Positions 10,815 through 22,335 of a stretch of 64,000 bases of DNA are shown here, piece after piece. Numbering within the stretch: the first letter of the stretch is position 1; each line of letters starts with the position of its first letter. The stretch is taken from assembly GCA_048013815.1 (NCBI GenBank), contig CM106586.1, forward strand, positions 3,596,001-3,660,000, written 5' to 3'. Made by a program: the position numbers and the translations under genes. Source of the stretch: Setoptus koraiensis (lineage: Eukaryota > Arthropoda). The notes below the pieces were generated by a model that searched no databases, was not told the DNA's origin, and saw only the letters and a list, made by a program, of their open reading frames with translations.

Positions 10815-12372
10815 TGGCAAAATTTATCACCAAGGCGCCATTTTAGGCGTCTTGTTGATGGTTGTTCACACCATTATAACCGTACAAACAATCTCAAACG
10901 GGCCTGTGTCAGCACTCGTTAACAATAAAACTAACTATTTTCAAAATAATAATAACAGCGCCAATCAACATAACCAATCAGATATAACAAATAATCTAAT
11001 TCTGTCTGACGCAACCACAAACGGGGCGCCCATCAAGAAAGAGCCAAAGGTCAAAACTTGGACCCATAGTGACTCGTATGAGTGGTCAAGCACAAGCGAC
11101 GGCACTAGGGAGGAAACGATCGATAGTAATGGCAGGAAACGCATCAAAACTAAACTCATCAACTATCTTCGAGCCCCCAATTCAATAGACAATCCGGCGC
11201 CGGCAGCACAACAGCAACACACCTCTGCTGTATCAAATCAAAATAATGAAAAGGTTCTTACCAATCATCAATTATCGCCACAGGCTAAGGTGATTCCATC
11301 GCACAAGAGTGATGGCGCCAACAACAGTGCTCCGTCATTAGTGAAAAATAATCCACTCGACCATCCGCATGTAAACCAATCAGCAATCGAGCTCGATGGC
11401 AATCATCAGCGATTTCCTATCGACGGTGTACCGTTGGCATATAAACAAACGCCAGTGTTTATATCGAGCACGTTAAGACACTTGGGGCCTAGCACTCGGC
11501 GTGGCAATGCGCTTACGAAAACTGATGCCGATAGTATTATCGATCGAAACAATAAAAATCACATCACCACTTACAATTTCCCTGATTCAGATATGAGAGT
11601 TCACATTGGAGATGAGGACGCAGATAGCGATCAACCTTCCAGTGCCTTAAAAGCACAACTTGATGACGCAATCTTTGACACTATGAGCAGTCATCTTAAC
11701 AATGGATTCCAGCATAGACAACAGCAAAACATTGACCAATTAACACCAGCGAAACAGAGACTTACTATAGATGGCCAGCCATTGATACAAGACAATGGCG
11801 ATCAGCTAAAGATTAATCTGAACAATATTATCAGGCAAATGACACAAGATGGTCCGATTGTGCAAAGGCCGAACTTGCAGATTGCAACCAATCGAGTTAG
11901 CCTAGACCCCGGTCAACCGAGCCAAAATGGTCAAGCCTCGTCGTTACACTATAATGTGCCGTTACAACAACAACAACTACAACAACAGCCGATCCAGCCA
12001 TTGAATACTCCTTGGACAGTCCAGCGAAGAGTTTACGTAATAAGCTATCCGCAAACTTCGGACAATAGTACGCTAGAGCAAAAAAGCGACCATAACGGTT
12101 CCTCGACAAACCAAACAGCAGGACCACAAACACAACAACAAATAATCAACGGTAGAAAACCGCAAACAATCGTTCACGTATTTGAGCAAACGCAACACAT
12201 TTTGGGCAATCCAAACATACCAGCTACAGGAGACCAAAAAAATAGAATGTATCAGTACCCGGGCTTAGGGTCGAGTGTCACAACAGGAGGTCAACAGCCA
12301 GTCAATGATGGACCAGCCGGCCCGAGCCATTATATACCGAAAATTGATAATCTATTCAATTTGTGGAATTGA
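10795..12372 (+). CDS. unrecognised secreted or type-II membrane protein, Asn/Gln/Ser-rich, intronless
   Basis: An uninterrupted 525-codon frame. The in-frame codon 15 bp upstream is a stop, so 10795 is the first possible ATG. Residues 15-36 (ILGVLLMVVHTIITVQ) form a hydrophobic segment after a short N-terminus that fits a signal peptide or signal anchor. Residues about 70-125 are the least repetitive part, with KTWTHSDSYEWSSTSDG and a basic GRKRIKTKL patch. The rest is rich in N, Q, S, D and P and probably disordered, with polar Q runs near 385-400. The C-terminus ends IPKIDNLFNLWN. I do not recognise a family; a cuticle-associated or extracellular matrix protein is possible but unproven. 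Codon and base usage resemble the AT-richer liprin block rather than the flanking GC-rich DNA, and the length makes a chance frame unlikely. It is convergent with liprin-beta. Confidence 0.75.
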   Translation: MANCYCNGKIYHQGAILGVLLMVVHTIITVQTISNGPVSALVNNKTNYFQNNNNSANQHNQSDITNNLILSDATTNGAPIKKEPKVKTWTHSDSYEWSSTSDGTREETIDSNGRKRIKTKLINYLRAPNSIDNPAPAAQQQHTSAVSNQNNEKVLTNHQLSPQAKVIPSHKSDGANNSAPSLVKNNPLDHPHVNQSAIELDGNHQRFPIDGVPLAYKQTPVFISSTLRHLGPSTRRGNALTKTDADSIIDRNNKNHITTYNFPDSDMRVHIGDEDADSDQPSSALKAQLDDAIFDTMSSHLNNGFQHRQQQNIDQLTPAKQRLTIDGQPLIQDNGDQLKINLNNIIRQMTQDGPIVQRPNLQIATNRVSLDPGQPSQNGQASSLHYNVPLQQQQLQQQPIQPLNTPWTVQRRVYVISYPQTSDNSTLEQKSDHNGSSTNQTAGPQTQQQIINGRKPQTIVHVFEQTQHILGNPNIPATGDQKNRMYQYPGLGSSVTTGGQQPVNDGPAGPSHYIPKIDNLFNLWN

Positions 12373-12993
12373 TAGTGTGTATATCCGTTTCAAACAATAG
12401 GCAACAATTAACAGATAAAAACTGCGAATCAAAGCGTGTGTTTCCAGAGTATTGTAAGTTTTTCTTTTGGTACTTTAATTTGATGAGCAAGAAAGTAGAT
12501 CCAGGTTGGCCTAGCCCTAATTGAGCAAGCTGTCTTGGCTTTTTGATTATGTATGTGTGCGGTGTTGTCACCTAAATGCATTTGATTTCATTATAATACT
12601 CACTGACCAACGTGACCGAAGAGATTGAAAGGGAGAGAGAGAGAAAGAGAGAGGTTTAAGGTAGTCAGTTGAAATTTTCCTCAGTATATGTAATAAGTAG
12701 CATGTATGCGAATTTTGGTTTGTGTTTGCGACACTCATCGAATACTATAGCTATAGTAGTTTCATCAGGTTTCGTCAGCAAACTGATTTTGATTTGGCAC
12801 TCAATTCCACACTCGTATAATCGGGTTTTATGTGATAATACAAGCTCTACTTCAGTGCACGTACATGATCCAACATACTCAGATCATAATGCGATACTTA
12901 CAGGAAAGAATAGTCCAAAAGGGGCGCGTAAAAGCATGTGACTAGCTATTGTTGTATGAAAAGAAAATGACTTGATTAATTTCTGGAGAACCA
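12373..12993. other. intergenic region between convergent genes (3' UTRs)
   Basis: Holds the presumed 3' ends of the 10795 gene (plus) and liprin-beta (minus). A GA-rich purine tract spans about 12627-12655. No canonical AATAAA was seen for either gene in this interval, so variant signals or longer UTRs are likely. A 90-codon plus-strand frame at 12669 has no recognisable features. Confidence 0.55.
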
Positions 12994-15900
12994 TTAAACT
13001 ATCGTACTGTCGGAGGGCTTCTGTAGTGGACGAGTCGAATGCTTGTTCTGGTCGAATTGGTTACAGTTGGCGTAAGTTGCGCTTTCTTGAGTCACCGATT
13101 GATCTTGCTGGTGCTCGTCGGCGGCGTCTCGCGCCGCATTGGCAGCAGCATGTTGCTTGAAGCGCGTGTCCATAGGGTAAGTTGGACATAAATATTCTTC
13201 AACGGTGGTATCTTGACCCACCTTACTACGGCTACGTCGTAATAGAGAGAATTGCGATTTCTTTACCAGTTTCAATTCTGACGTTGGAGTCAATGGTGTA
13301 TAATGAGGATGCGACTCGTATTGACGCTTCTGCTGGAACAAGTCCTTGCCAATCAGCTCTTTGAACAATGAGTAAATGTGGCGCCTCAGCAACGTTTTGT
13401 CGTCGGGTATACTCAGCAACGATGACATCAAATCGGCATTGAAACCGTCTTCATAAATGATCAGACCACCGTGGACGCCGCTCCCTCGCAAGTTTGGAGC
13501 AAACTCGGAGAAATCAATCAATCGTAACCATTCCATTACCCTATGACACGTCCACAATGCTATGTCTGGTTGTGCAGGCATGTTACTTGGAACTCCGCTA
13601 CCACTTCCACTTCCTATCATCCCCAAAGCTGCTGGCGGCTCACTAGACATTGCGATTTTTGGTGACGAGGAACCCGTGACTGTTGAAGCAATCGAGTCTG
13701 GATAGGATGACAATGAATCTAGGTTTGACTGATCATCTGTCACTGGTGATTTGTTGGCATTGATTAGCATTGGTGGATAATTAGAATCGTATGAGTTCCT
13801 ATTGGCAGACTTGTTATTGCAGACTTGACCACGTGTGAAAGTGCCAGATCGGGATGGTGAACGATGCTGTTGATTATAACCTGTCGACCACTGCATCATA
13901 CCGTCTATCTCGTCGGATGTTGCACGACGCTTCAATGCTTGTAGATCGAAATTGATTGATCGCAGAACACGTATTCCAGACTTGATTGAAGCGTGATGCA
14001 ATAAACTGGTTATATTCATGCTCACTAAATCCTCAACAGTTAGATAGTTTAGAACACGCCCATCTATGCGGTTATTGATAAATTGTTCCTTATATTGGGG
14101 CAAACCAATATCATCTAACCATCTAGCCACCCATAAATAATCCAAGTTGGCAGCAGCTTTGGTGACTTTGTCGCAATCGCCATTAAGTTCGCTTATGGCC
14201 AAACGTAATTTTTTTCTATGTAATGTGTTGTTAATACACAAACCGCGCTCTACTTCACTTGCTGTAGCATTCATAATGTGCGAACCATTCTTAGCCCAGC
14301 GTTTACATTGGTTGGAGTACATGCTCAAACCAATTGTAGTGAGCCATTCAGCAATCATGTTTGTATCCCATTCACCGAATGGTTTGGTTGTTTCAAATGC
14401 TGCTTTTTTATTAGCCAGTAGCATATTCATACTAAGAGGCTGGTTGTTCGATACCGATTGAAAAGCACCTGTTGTTGTACTTCGATTTCCGCCTCTTCTG
14501 AAATTGCTATTGTTATTGTGGTTAATTGTTAATAAAATATCATCTGCATCTTTCAATTCAGCGGAGCCCGAGCCTGAGCGCTTAAATTTGTTCAGTATAC
14601 GCCTTAGGCCACTTTTCTGCTTGGGCACCATTGGTAACTGGTGCTGGGGAGCGGTGATATTGTTGTCGAAAGAATGCAATGTACGATTATCACCATGAGT
14701 CATCAATGAATTCGATCTTGATTGTGAGTTGCCTGTTTGAGATAATGATAGTATCATTCAAGTGGGTGAAAGAATAAGAAGAGGAGGTTAGTTTATGTTC
14801 AATGGACAGGCGCAATATAAATTGAGTAGTATGTTAGTGACAGCAGAGGAAGTGGAAAGTAGTGATTGTTAGGAGATTCTGTACCGAGCTTATCTATAGT
14901 TGCATAAATAGACTCATCAACATAGGAATGATGCGGGTTAGTCGCATTGGTTAGTGTTGGTACTTGATCAAAGGCATGACCGTCGTTCGTCTTGTGGAGG
15001 TTATCTCGCGAATGGCCCTTGGTGGGGCTTGCAGTGGTCACGCTGTTAGTGGTATGACGACTCTCATTGCTGTCATCAAGATTAGTTATTGTGAAAAACT
15101 CTTGTAGCTGAGAGGTCTGTGGCTGATCTGACGTGCTGTGTGATCTCTGAGATTTTCGTTTGTCATGATCACTGATATTAGTTGTAGCAAGAGTTTTTGG
15201 TTGCTGATAGAAGTTATTGATTAAACTATTGGATGGCATATTACGTGGTAATGTTCTATAACGACGATCGCCTCGTGACAACGCTTGACTATATCCACTT
15301 GCAACATACGGACTGGTTATATTACCATAGATGGGCGTAGTGTTGTAGTTACTGTTGGCAGACAATGATGCTTGGTTATTACTATTTATTGGTATGCTTG
15401 AGGGGGTTGAATACAAAGAGGAGGCTTGGTTCGTCCCGAGTTTTGTTTGATATTGCTGATCAGGGGAAATAGATTTGTTTTGCTGTTGATCCATTTTTTG
15501 TTGTCGTAAGTTGATGTTTCTTTGGAACGAATTTGCATTTTGTTGATTGTCTAATCTAGTAATGGAATAATTTTGTGATGGAGGTCTCAATCTCATAGGT
15601 TGTGATGATTGATTGTTGTCATTTGACGACAACGGGTTTTGATTAGATACTTGATTGATGCTAGTTGGTTTACTAGTGTCAATCGGAGCATTTGTTTGGG
15701 CTCGTGTTAATTTTAGCTTAAGTATAGATATCTCTGTTTCTCGTTCCATTAGAGTGGCATTCAATAGATTGATTTTCTCATCATCGCGCTTCTTTTGTTG
15801 ATCGGACGAATTTAGCTTCAGTCTTAATTTACATAACTCACTAATAAGATTAAGGTTATCATTTTCTAGGCTGGAGCGCTTATTCAATTCCTGTTTGAGC

Positions 15901-16780
15901 ATGCTCTCCAGTTGACTACATGTTCTATTATTATTGATAATCGTTGCCTCTAGATCGCCAATTCTCTCCGTATGCCTCCTGGTTTGTTCGATTAGCGAAT
16001 TGATTTGTTCGGCCTGAACAATAAGCTCTTGTTGTTGCTGTTTAATAACACTATCGGCATCGTCTCTGTTATTATCCTGAGTTGAGCTCAGCCGAAAGTT
16101 GTCGTCACTGTGACTGTGGTGCTCAAGCAGTGGCATGGACCGATGAACATCAAAGGTGGTATTGAGTTTAGTGGGCGAATCTGTGGTTGAGACGGCATCT
16201 TCAGGCTGCGCTTCCATCGATACATAAGAAGGAAAAGAAAAGATGAAAGAACAGTAATCTTGTTAATAATGAGATGTGATTCTCTGTAATACAATCTCAT
16301 TGGTGGAATAACATCTTGCATAGTAAACAAGCATCGTGCCACAATCTGTATTTGTAGCCTGTTGAACTGCTGGATGTTCAGCATGCATAGCTGTATCTCT
16401 TACAAGTATTGTTGTATGGTGCTTGTTGAAAATGGAAAGGCGTGCACATGCGGCATGCTGGCACAGCATGTCGATTTCTGATGGCAAAAATCTCTAGACC
16501 AACAATAAAGTGTGATCGTGAATGAGCGTGGCATTGTAGTTTACTTCATTTCGTGTAATTGTCATGGTCTACTCACATTTGTGGCTCCGTCGCTGAGACT
16601 TATTGAAAGCTCCTCGTCCATCGATTTAGCATCAGGCTCGCGGAATTGTTCCTCGTCAATTCTATCTAATGATGACGCCGATGCCTTTTGCCTTTGGCTG
16701 AATTGTCCGGCTGCATTATCACACGATTCACTGTCCAAAGAGCTGGTTCCCATTTCATTCTCTTTTGTGACCCTTTCCAT
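12994..16780 (-). CDS. Liprin-beta: liprin-beta (PPFIBP family), three exons
   Basis: Minus-strand exons 16780-16577, 16205-14885 and 14732-12994 give 1087 residues with matching phases (phase 0, then phase 1). Donors are GTGAGT at 16576 and GTACAG at 14884; acceptors end at 16206 and 14733. Residues about 115-240 form a heptad-rich coiled coil, followed by a long N/Q/S-rich linker. The C-terminal half has the three SAM domains that define liprins: about 625-695 (FGEWDTNMIAEWLTTIGL), 705-780 (YLWVARWLDDIGLPQYKEQF) and 897-975 (LWTCHRVMEWLRLIDFSEFA). Liprin-beta heterodimerises with liprin-alpha through the SAM region and acts in synapse and cell-cortex scaffolding. The gene lies 782 bp downstream of liprin-alpha on the same strand. 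Exon 1 is the least certain part: translation could instead begin at an ATG at 16217 just inside exon 2. The second intron (14884-14733) is only 152 nt. Confidence 0.88.
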
Positions 16781-17561
16781 TGTTTGTGTGTTGGTGTGGC
16801 AAAATATAAGAAAAATAAACGTCTATAATACTAAAGTGGGATTTACAAAATATATCCACTACATCTAAAAGTAAAACTACTAATAGTGTATAGAATGATG
16901 TTTGTCGAGCTCAATATACCATCACCACACTCACAAATACCTAAAGTGGCAATGCCTTGAATGTAAAAACAAACGCACCACAACATATGTTATGGCGAAA
17001 GCACATTAAATTCGCAACACACACACGCACACAGTTGAACCATTATTATGCTAGTGTGGAAGGCAGAATTCTATTTTGCTTTTCCCCTTGTTGCCCAAAC
17101 TATCAGTAGTGTTGCTGTAGCAAATTCAAATCTTCGAGGGGGAAGGTGCAAGATTTACTTGTGCTCCGTCCACGCTACCAGTGATTGCCCCCAAGAAATG
17201 CCCCCTCCTATTGCTAACTCCCAGATAAGCAGTAAACACGGGCCTCGATTTTATCAAAACATTTTTTTTTTCTACGACAACTGGGATTTTGGAGATGGTG
17301 CAACTAACCAGTATTGGTGAGTGGGTGCTACTCAACACCCATTTCGAGCCACCTGTTGTATAAGTCGAGAATTGAATTTTATCTCATGAACACCACAAGT
17401 TCGGATAAAAAAAAACAAGGGACCCACTTCTACGCGAGAGGCGATAGATGCCTCTTCAAAGACTATTTACAGACAAAGTGCCGGTATACAATTTATATAT
17501 TTATGTATGTGAACAATAAAGTGAGTTTATTCTATCAGTCTATGAGTGCTAGTTGCATTAA
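16781..17561. other. liprin-alpha to liprin-beta intergenic spacer
   Basis: About 780 bp between two genes on the same strand. It contains the liprin-alpha 3' end signal and presumably the liprin-beta promoter. A 90-codon plus-strand frame at 17048-17320 has an ATG but no recognisable domain, so I do not call it a gene. The left part is AT-rich (around 16800-16900). Confidence 0.5.
17526..17531 (-). terminator. polyadenylation signal of liprin-alpha
   Basis: AATAAA on the minus strand, about 31 bp after the liprin-alpha stop. This is close but plausible in a compact gene block. Confidence 0.55.
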
Positions 17562-20500
17562 TCAAACTAAACGGTCTTGACATTGTTCATTATCCGCACT
17601 AATCTGATTCTGGCCAACAGCTTCTTTAGGAGGTGTCTTTGATCCCAAATGTGATGGAACGTTTGTTTGTTCGGACATTTTGCGTCCATTACTATTCTCT
17701 ATGCTAATACGCAACGAAGCCACCCTAACTAACTCCAAAAACGCTTGCTCCAAGGTAGCGCGAGCTTGCACATTTTGGCTAGGTATCTGTAATGCAAGTG
17801 CCATTTGCGAAACAGTAAAAGTTTCATCAAAAGCAATAACTCCACCATGTATTGCACTCTGTATTAAATTGTTTGAAAATTGTTGCAGATTAACAGAGTT
17901 GGCCCATTTAATCATTCTCTCGTTAGACCAAACCATTACATCGATATTATCATTTTCACTATTTTTTCTGCGCTCTTCTAAGCTTTGTCGGTTGTAATTG
18001 AGTTTCTTCAAGCACGTGATACCGTGTTGCAAGCTACTCCGATGGAACGAATCAACCATTTTCAGATGGACTCTAAGATCTTTCTTTGTAAGATGTTCGA
18101 GCATCCTGGCATCCACAAGACACTCCATGAATGCGCCTCTATACTGAGTAAGACCCAATGATGGCAGCCATTCATTTCCTATCCATTCGTGGTTCATTTG
18201 TCCACTGGCTAAACTTGATTGAAGAGCGGCAGGCTTAGTAACTGCTGATGGTGATGTCAGGGCCACCATTTCTTGAATGGCCAAGCGCAATTTAAGACGA
18301 TGCAATGAATTACATATACCTATTTCTCGTTGAATCTCAGAGTCGCTTAGAGCTGACATAATGGCGCCGGACTTTACGTTTGCTCGACAAGCGGCCACAT
18401 ACCATTCAGGCATACCAACCCACAATTCTAACCAGGCCATTATAGTTGGTTGATTCCACAGTGGAAAGGGTGTACCGGCATAGATGGCCTCTGCAAGTAG
18501 TTCTTGTTTTTTCTTGGTTTTCCGATCAATATCACCTCTCGTGACGGGACTAGCTGGTGTCGGCGTGGAGCAAATTGGAAATTGCTGTTGTGGTTGCTGA
18601 TGGTGCTGTTGCAGGATAGTCACAGGTTGCGCTTGCGAAATATTTATTGGGACCATGTAGTTAGACGCGAAGCTAGCGCTTTCCTTCATGCCATTCAGTT
18701 CATAAAAACTAGCATAATCACTATAATTGGGATCAGTGGCAATCATAATAGGACCTTGCTGATTGCTGTTCTCAATGGGCTGTCTAGCTTGTTTGGCAGC
18801 TCGTTGTCTATGACTAGAAGAGAAAAGACGATTAACTAGAGCCGATTTTATTAAGCTGCTCTTGGACTTTTTCAATGGTCCTGGTGCAGGTATCGGTGAC
18901 ATAGATGGACTCATACTAGGCGAACCATAGATGAATGCAGCGTGAGGAGGTAGCATTTGTGGCTGAGGACTCAAACCATATAAACCTAATGAGTTTGTAT
19001 CGACATTTACTGCGTACAGCATACTGTGAGTAGAAGGTGTCTGAGCTAACATTGTACTCGTGCTACCAGGATTCAGACTGTAAAAATTTTGCTGCAGATG
19101 TTGCTGAAGATGTTGAGGTTGATGTTGTGTCATGGTATGGATAGGATTCAGAGAGTCAATGGATGTGGCACTAGAAATACTTCCACTGTCGATTTTGCTT
19201 TTGAATTGCATACGAGAATCAGAATCATGAGAATAATTAGGTTGTTGAGCTGCTTGCTTAATAAGTCGATTTGCTCTATGTGAGGGTGATGCATTGGGAT
19301 CGGGTTTTCTTTCAACGATCTGATGTCTGCTCGCGTATAAATCGTCTGGCTGATATGGGCTGCCTTGTGGGGTTGGAGTCGTGAGTCTTGTTTCATCATT
19401 GTATAGAGTTGAATGAGAAGGTGTCTGTAGGGTTTTTTGGCTGGCAATCTCTAAGTACTGTTTTGTGACTTGCTGCATGTAAGCACGGTTGTCAGCAGAA
19501 ATAATTGAAGACAAACCACTAGATTGACCGAGATCTTGGCTTGTACGAGGGGTAGACCTTCCACTCTGTGGAGGGGATATACAAGGTCTATCGAACGAGT
19601 TCCTCAAGCCTCGATAAACGTAATTAAGAGACTCTAGACTACCAAAATCTGAATCCTGGGTAATGTGAGATAGTTTTGAGGTATCTTGAGCGGCTTGCTG
19701 TTGCTGCTGTTTTTCTTCATGTATCAATCTGATTTGATCATTAATAGCATCGAGTTTTTCTTGTAAAGCCATAGCATCTGCAAGGGCATTTTGCGTATCT
19801 GATGATGTAGAATAGTAATTGGCATTCACTTTAGCCTGAGCGTTTAATGGGGACTGGGCAAGTATTGTGTTGTTAGTACTGATATCACTATCACTGCTGC
19901 ATTGCTGTTCGGTTCGACCATCATTAGTAACCAAATCATTCGATAAATTACTGGTCAAATGGGCAGCCTCAGCCAAAACTTGTTGTCGATATGACAATGA
20001 AGTATTTTCCAAGGGTGATGTAGGTCCAGAATTCATCTGTTCGCGATGTGAAAGTTCTAACTTCTTTAATTTTAACTTGATTGATTCTAGTTCATCTTTA
20101 GTTCGACCAAGCTGCTGAACAACCTTCTCTTTCTCGTTGAAAGTTCCGTCCAACAGACGTCTAGTTCGAGACAATTCCTGATTCAAAGCGTTCTTTTCAT
20201 CCAAAGCTGTCATTCTTTCCCTCAGATGACTCTGGAGTCGTTCTGTTGATTCGTTCAAGAGTTTATCTACAGTGGCACTCAACCTTTGATTGTGCTCCTC
20301 GTTCATTCGTTCCCGTTGCTTCGTTCGTGCAAGTTCCTCACTTTTATCCTCAACTTGTTTTTCCAGTCTTTGTATACAATCTTTCAGTGCTGAACGCTTC
20401 TCATCATTTTCTGTCTCGTCGTCCTCGCCGTTAATTACTCTATTAAGTGCAGCTGATTCTGTGGCTTGCTGTTTGATCAAAAGTTGCTCGATTTGCTGTT

Positions 20501-21608
20501 CTGCCAATTTAAGTCTCTCCGAAAGGGTTCTAATTCTGTCCTCGCCCAACTTGACCTGAGAATTTTTGCTAGATAGTTCATGTTCTAATTTCGCATTCAA
20601 ATCGTGAAGTGAACTTGATTCACGTTGAGCTATCAAGTATCTACTCTCCAAAGTTGATATACGCTCTTCTTGGTCTTTTTTTTGAGCAGCATTCTCGTGA
20701 AGTTCGTTGTTCAAACTAATTCGCTCTTCGCGTAATTTATGGAGTTCATCATGAGCGTCTTTCAAAGAGTTTTCGTAGTCCTCTAATTTCTTACTACTAT
20801 CTTGTAATCTAAAACGGATGCTTATAAGCTCACTCGTTTGACGTTCCACGAGTTGTCTAAGTTCATAATTCTCTGTTTCCATAGCTTGTTTCTGGTGTGG
20901 CTGTTGTTCACTATAGCTTGAGCTCGGAGGATTAAAAGAAGATTTCGTTGACTGTTCATCTTGATCGAACAAACCAGAATCGCCCTGATTATGACGCAAT
21001 CGATCGGTTTCTTCTCGGGCTTCCGCTAGTTTTTCCTCTAATGATGCTATCTTCTCTAGAGCCAAGCGCAATCTTTCCCTAACCTTTTCGTCTAATGCCT
21101 TATGATGTTCAAAGAGTGACTTGAGGGCTTTCAAAACTTCTACCTCTGATGATACACCGTGACCAGATTGAGCTTGTTGACGTTTGACAACTGTAACTTT
21201 GAGGGATCTCTCGTGCCGTGAAACGAGACCTTCTAAATGTTCGAGTAAAAGTCTTATATTAGAACGTTCAGCTTTCAACTCTTGGATATCTTCGTTCTTC
21301 TCAGATAACAACTCTTTAGTCTGGTTGAGTTCTTGTGTTAGGCTAGTGTAATCTTTGGGAAGACTAGAATCAATCAATGTCTTGAGGGAATCGCGTTCTT
21401 TTTCAAGCTGACCTATTTTTGTTTGACTTTCATTCAGTTTTACTTGGGTGTCACGAATTGTTTCCATCAGCTTGTCACGCTCATCTAGCATATTAACCAT
21501 CAATTGCTCAAAATTAGCCTCGTCGCCAGAACTAAAAGCCTGGATGCCGTTCCGTTGACAAATGGAATCCTCGGCTATTGTTGGCATTGTGCACATTGTG
21601 TCCCACAT
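17562..21608 (-). CDS. Liprin-alpha: liprin-alpha (PPFIA/SYD-2), single exon
   Basis: An uninterrupted 1348-codon frame starting at ATG 21608. The N-terminus is the classic liprin-alpha opening: MPTIAEDS, then [35 protein letters not shown] and [20 protein letters not shown]. Long coiled coils run to about residue 550, with further short helices to about 650. A Ser/Gln/Pro-rich linker follows to about 1040. Three SAM domains lie at about 1047-1137 ([20 protein letters not shown]), 1138-1222 ([19 protein letters not shown]) and 1223-1299 ([19 protein letters not shown]). Family role: a presynaptic active-zone scaffold that binds LAR-type phosphatases, RIM/ELKS, kinesin-3 and liprin-beta. Two oddities: the gene has no intron, although this family is usually split into many exons, and the 49-residue tail ends DRLV rather than the VRTYSC PDZ ligand described in vertebrates. 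Identity is very secure. Confidence 0.97.
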   Translation of the reverse strand: MWDTMCTMPTIAEDSICQRNGIQAFSSGDEANFEQLMVNMLDERDKLMETIRDTQVKLNESQTKIGQLEKERDSLKTLIDSSLPKDYTSLTQELNQTKELLSEKNEDIQELKAERSNIRLLLEHLEGLVSRHERSLKVTVVKRQQAQSGHGVSSEVEVLKALKSLFEHHKALDEKVRERLRLALEKIASLEEKLAEAREETDRLRHNQGDSGLFDQDEQSTKSSFNPPSSSYSEQQPHQKQAMETENYELRQLVERQTSELISIRFRLQDSSKKLEDYENSLKDAHDELHKLREERISLNNELHENAAQKKDQEERISTLESRYLIAQRESSSLHDLNAKLEHELSSKNSQVKLGEDRIRTLSERLKLAEQQIEQLLIKQQATESAALNRVINGEDDETENDEKRSALKDCIQRLEKQVEDKSEELARTKQRERMNEEHNQRLSATVDKLLNESTERLQSHLRERMTALDEKNALNQELSRTRRLLDGTFNEKEKVVQQLGRTKDELESIKLKLKKLELSHREQMNSGPTSPLENTSLSYRQQVLAEAAHLTSNLSNDLVTNDGRTEQQCSSDSDISTNNTILAQSPLNAQAKVNANYYSTSSDTQNALADAMALQEKLDAINDQIRLIHEEKQQQQQAAQDTSKLSHITQDSDFGSLESLNYVYRGLRNSFDRPCISPPQSGRSTPRTSQDLGQSSGLSSIISADNRAYMQQVTKQYLEIASQKTLQTPSHSTLYNDETRLTTPTPQGSPYQPDDLYASRHQIVERKPDPNASPSHRANRLIKQAAQQPNYSHDSDSRMQFKSKIDSGSISSATSIDSLNPIHTMTQHQPQHLQQHLQQNFYSLNPGSTSTMLAQTPSTHSMLYAVNVDTNSLGLYGLSPQPQMLPPHAAFIYGSPSMSPSMSPIPAPGPLKKSKSSLIKSALVNRLFSSSHRQRAAKQARQPIENSNQQGPIMIATDPNYSDYASFYELNGMKESASFASNYMVPINISQAQPVTILQQHHQQPQQQFPICSTPTPASPVTRGDIDRKTKKKQELLAEAIYAGTPFPLWNQPTIMAWLELWVGMPEWYVAACRANVKSGAIMSALSDSEIQREIGICNSLHRLKLRLAIQEMVALTSPSAVTKPAALQSSLASGQMNHEWIGNEWLPSLGLTQYRGAFMECLVDARMLEHLTKKDLRVHLKMVDSFHRSSLQHGITCLKKLNYNRQSLEERRKNSENDNIDVMVWSNERMIKWANSVNLQQFSNNLIQSAIHGGVIAFDETFTVSQMALALQIPSQNVQARATLEQAFLELVRVASLRISIENSNGRKMSEQTNVPSHLGSKTPPKEAVGQNQISADNEQCQDRLV

Positions 21609-22335
21609 TTTATAACTGGCAGCCTATTTGTTGTTGTTCTATTTTATTCTCTCAATCATAGTATATGAATAGATCAAGTAGATTAGTGCTTCTCTTGATA
21701 CGTTTGACTAAATTAATTCGATTTGTTTATTTTATAATGATTTGATTTAAAAATGTATTGCCGATAACGATTTGTAGTTAACTTTTGTATTGAACTAGAA
21801 CAATTATTTTACTGCAAGCCAAAGACATAAATCCTTCATCCAGAAAAAATAAATCAGATGGATCCATGTTGTACGTTATTATGTCATCACGAATTGAGTG
21901 CTCTGATGAGGGGTTTTCCTTTAATTGTAAAATGAATGGAATGGTTTATGGGCCTTCATTAATTACAGTAATGATACTAAAATTTATTTACAGATAATAG
22001 AGATCAATATACCTCAACAATATAAACTGATATATTTTGCCTCGTACAACAGAATCCTATTGTCAAGATGCATTGTAATGGAAACAGCGTACGGCGCAAA
22101 ATCGTTCGCGTTCCACTGTAGAATCATATCATTCCTTCTAGCGGTAAATTTAAGAAAAAAAAAACAACAAAAAATATTCTCGTCGAGATACTCATCGTGG
22201 AGATGAAAATTCTGCTCTCCTACACAGTGATAAATCTAGACAATTAGAACTCTGGTAGTATAAGTATTGCTTCTTACATGGACAAAAACGGATTAGAGAA
22301 AAATGTAAAATATATTTTATTTTGATTGTAAAAAA
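21609..22335. other. liprin-alpha upstream region and CCDC25 3' region
   Basis: AT-rich sequence with no supported gene. It should contain the liprin-alpha promoter and 5' UTR on the minus strand. A short A-run lies near 22155-22170. Confidence 0.5.
22316..22321 (-). terminator. candidate polyadenylation signal of CCDC25
   Basis: AATAAA on the minus strand only about 15 bp after the stop codon, implying a very short 3' UTR if used. Confidence 0.45.

Noticed and set aside
12669-12941. 90-codon plus-strand frame beyond the 10795 gene
   Set aside because: It lies in the presumed 3' UTR of liprin-beta, with no motif or neighbouring splice signals; chance in AT-rich DNA is enough.
17048-17320. 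90-codon plus-strand frame between the two liprin genes
   Set aside because: It has an ATG and ordinary composition but no family resemblance, and it lies in a short spacer expected to hold a 3' UTR and promoter. Left unannotated for lack of support.
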